DNA of 7,011 nucleotides from Clostridiales bacterium (GTDB taxonomy: Bacteria; Bacillota; Clostridia; Caldicoprobacterales; DTU083). Location: assembly GCA_012512335.1 (NCBI GenBank), contig JAAZEK010000140.1, positions 1-7,011 of the forward strand. Reading direction: 5' to 3'. Under the pieces are notes generated by a model. That model was not told the origin of the DNA. It ran no database searches and worked only from the letters and a program-made list of their open reading frames with translations. The position numbers and the translations under genes were made by a program. This document shows positions 6,543 through 7,011 of the stretch, one piece after another (position 1 is the first letter of the stretch; each line of letters starts with the position of its first letter).

Positions 6543-7011
6543 ATGGTAAATATCAAAAAAAAGCACTATTTAATACTAATCATAATAGTGATTGCAGGTA
6601 GCTTATTTCTAAGCTCCTGTGCTATAAGTGACGAAGCTGTTGATCCAGCAGCCTGGGGCTATGATTGCACTGTTACCTATGATGCTTTAGGCGGTACAAT
6701 TAACACTAGGGGAGTTCGAGAGACATATTATATGACGAATTCTTATCTATTTAAGCCTACAGGAACAACCAATATGCTGATAGAGCCTGTTAAAGATGGT
6801 TTTATTTTAGCAGGGTGGTATACAGCCAAAGAGGATATATTAGATAAGGATGGCAAAATTACTGGGTACTCATTTAGAACAGAGGACAGATGGGATTTTC
6901 AACTTGATCGCGTGCAGGAAGATATGACTCTTTACGCAAGATGGGTCTCGCAGGGTAGAGTAGAATATGTCGATGCTGAAACCAATGAAGTAAGATTTGA
7001 AAAAAATATTA
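6543..7011 (+). CDS. Lipoprotein with InlB-type B-repeat (Listeria-Bacteroides repeat), 3'-truncated
   Basis: 156 residues are visible; the gene runs off the window. The start is ATG 6543, preceded by the purine-rich run AGGGGGAAG (6527-6535). A basic N-terminus (KKKH, 5-8) and a hydrophobic core lead to the lipobox LSSC with Cys26, so the mature protein should be lipid-anchored on the outer face of the membrane. A single InlB B-repeat-like domain spans about 43-134. It opens with VTYDALGG, has the central GFILAGWYT (86-94), and closes with WDF (117-119) and DMTLYARW (127-134). An insert, KDGKITGYSFRTED (102-115), precedes WDF. The sequence continues QGRVEYVDAETNEV, the beginning of another domain. 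Such repeats are beta-grasp-like modules of surface proteins, often thought to mediate adhesion or protein contact; the role here is unknown. It follows the small membrane protein by 39 bases, with no evident terminator or strong promoter between. Confidence 0.88.
   Translation, partial: MVNIKKKHYLILIIIVIAGSLFLSSCAISDEAVDPAAWGYDCTVTYDALGGTINTRGVRETYYMTNSYLFKPTGTTNMLIEPVKDGFILAGWYTAKEDILDKDGKITGYSFRTEDRWDFQLDRVQEDMTLYARWVSQGRVEYVDAETNEVRFEKNI

Overview
The window carries most of a peptide/nickel-type (Opp/Dpp family) ABC importer operon, all on the + strand, followed by two less characterised genes. The sequence is AT-rich. It uses Gram-positive style purine-rich ribosome binding sites, some GTG/TTG starts, a lipobox lipoprotein and an InlB-type B-repeat. 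Together these suggest a low-GC Firmicute, most likely an anaerobic clostridium of the Lachnospiraceae/Clostridiales kind. That placement is inference from style and gene content, not from a marker gene.

Layout: positions 2-1789 hold the C-terminal 595 residues of a family 5 extracellular solute-binding protein whose start and signal peptide lie upstream. A 96-base gap follows, containing a perfect 17-bp inverted repeat (1824-1861), and then two permease genes: the OppB-like subunit (1886-2884) and the OppC-like subunit (2899-3978). Next come two ATPase genes, OppD-like (3987-5207) and OppF-like (5197-6201), which overlap by 11 bases. A small basic single-pass membrane protein of about 98 residues (about 6207-6503) starts within a few bases of the oppF stop. 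After 39 bases comes the 5' part of a lipoprotein with one InlB/Listeria-Bacteroides repeat (6543 to the window edge). No gap between genes exceeds 100 bases.

How they work together: the binding protein captures a peptide or similar ligand outside the membrane, OppB and OppC form the channel, and OppD and OppF hydrolyse ATP inside. Both ATPases have every catalytic motif intact. The hairpin after the binding-protein gene is the one clear regulatory-looking element. It would suit the common need for more binding protein than membrane subunits. The small membrane protein and the lipoprotein are plausibly co-transcribed and may be accessory to the transporter, but the sequence alone does not prove this.

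Nothing here amounts to a clearly new system. The points most worth following up are the hairpin, the charged N-terminal extension on OppD, the extra cysteine in its C-terminal cysteine cluster, the uncharacterised small membrane protein, and the lipoprotein at the operon's end.
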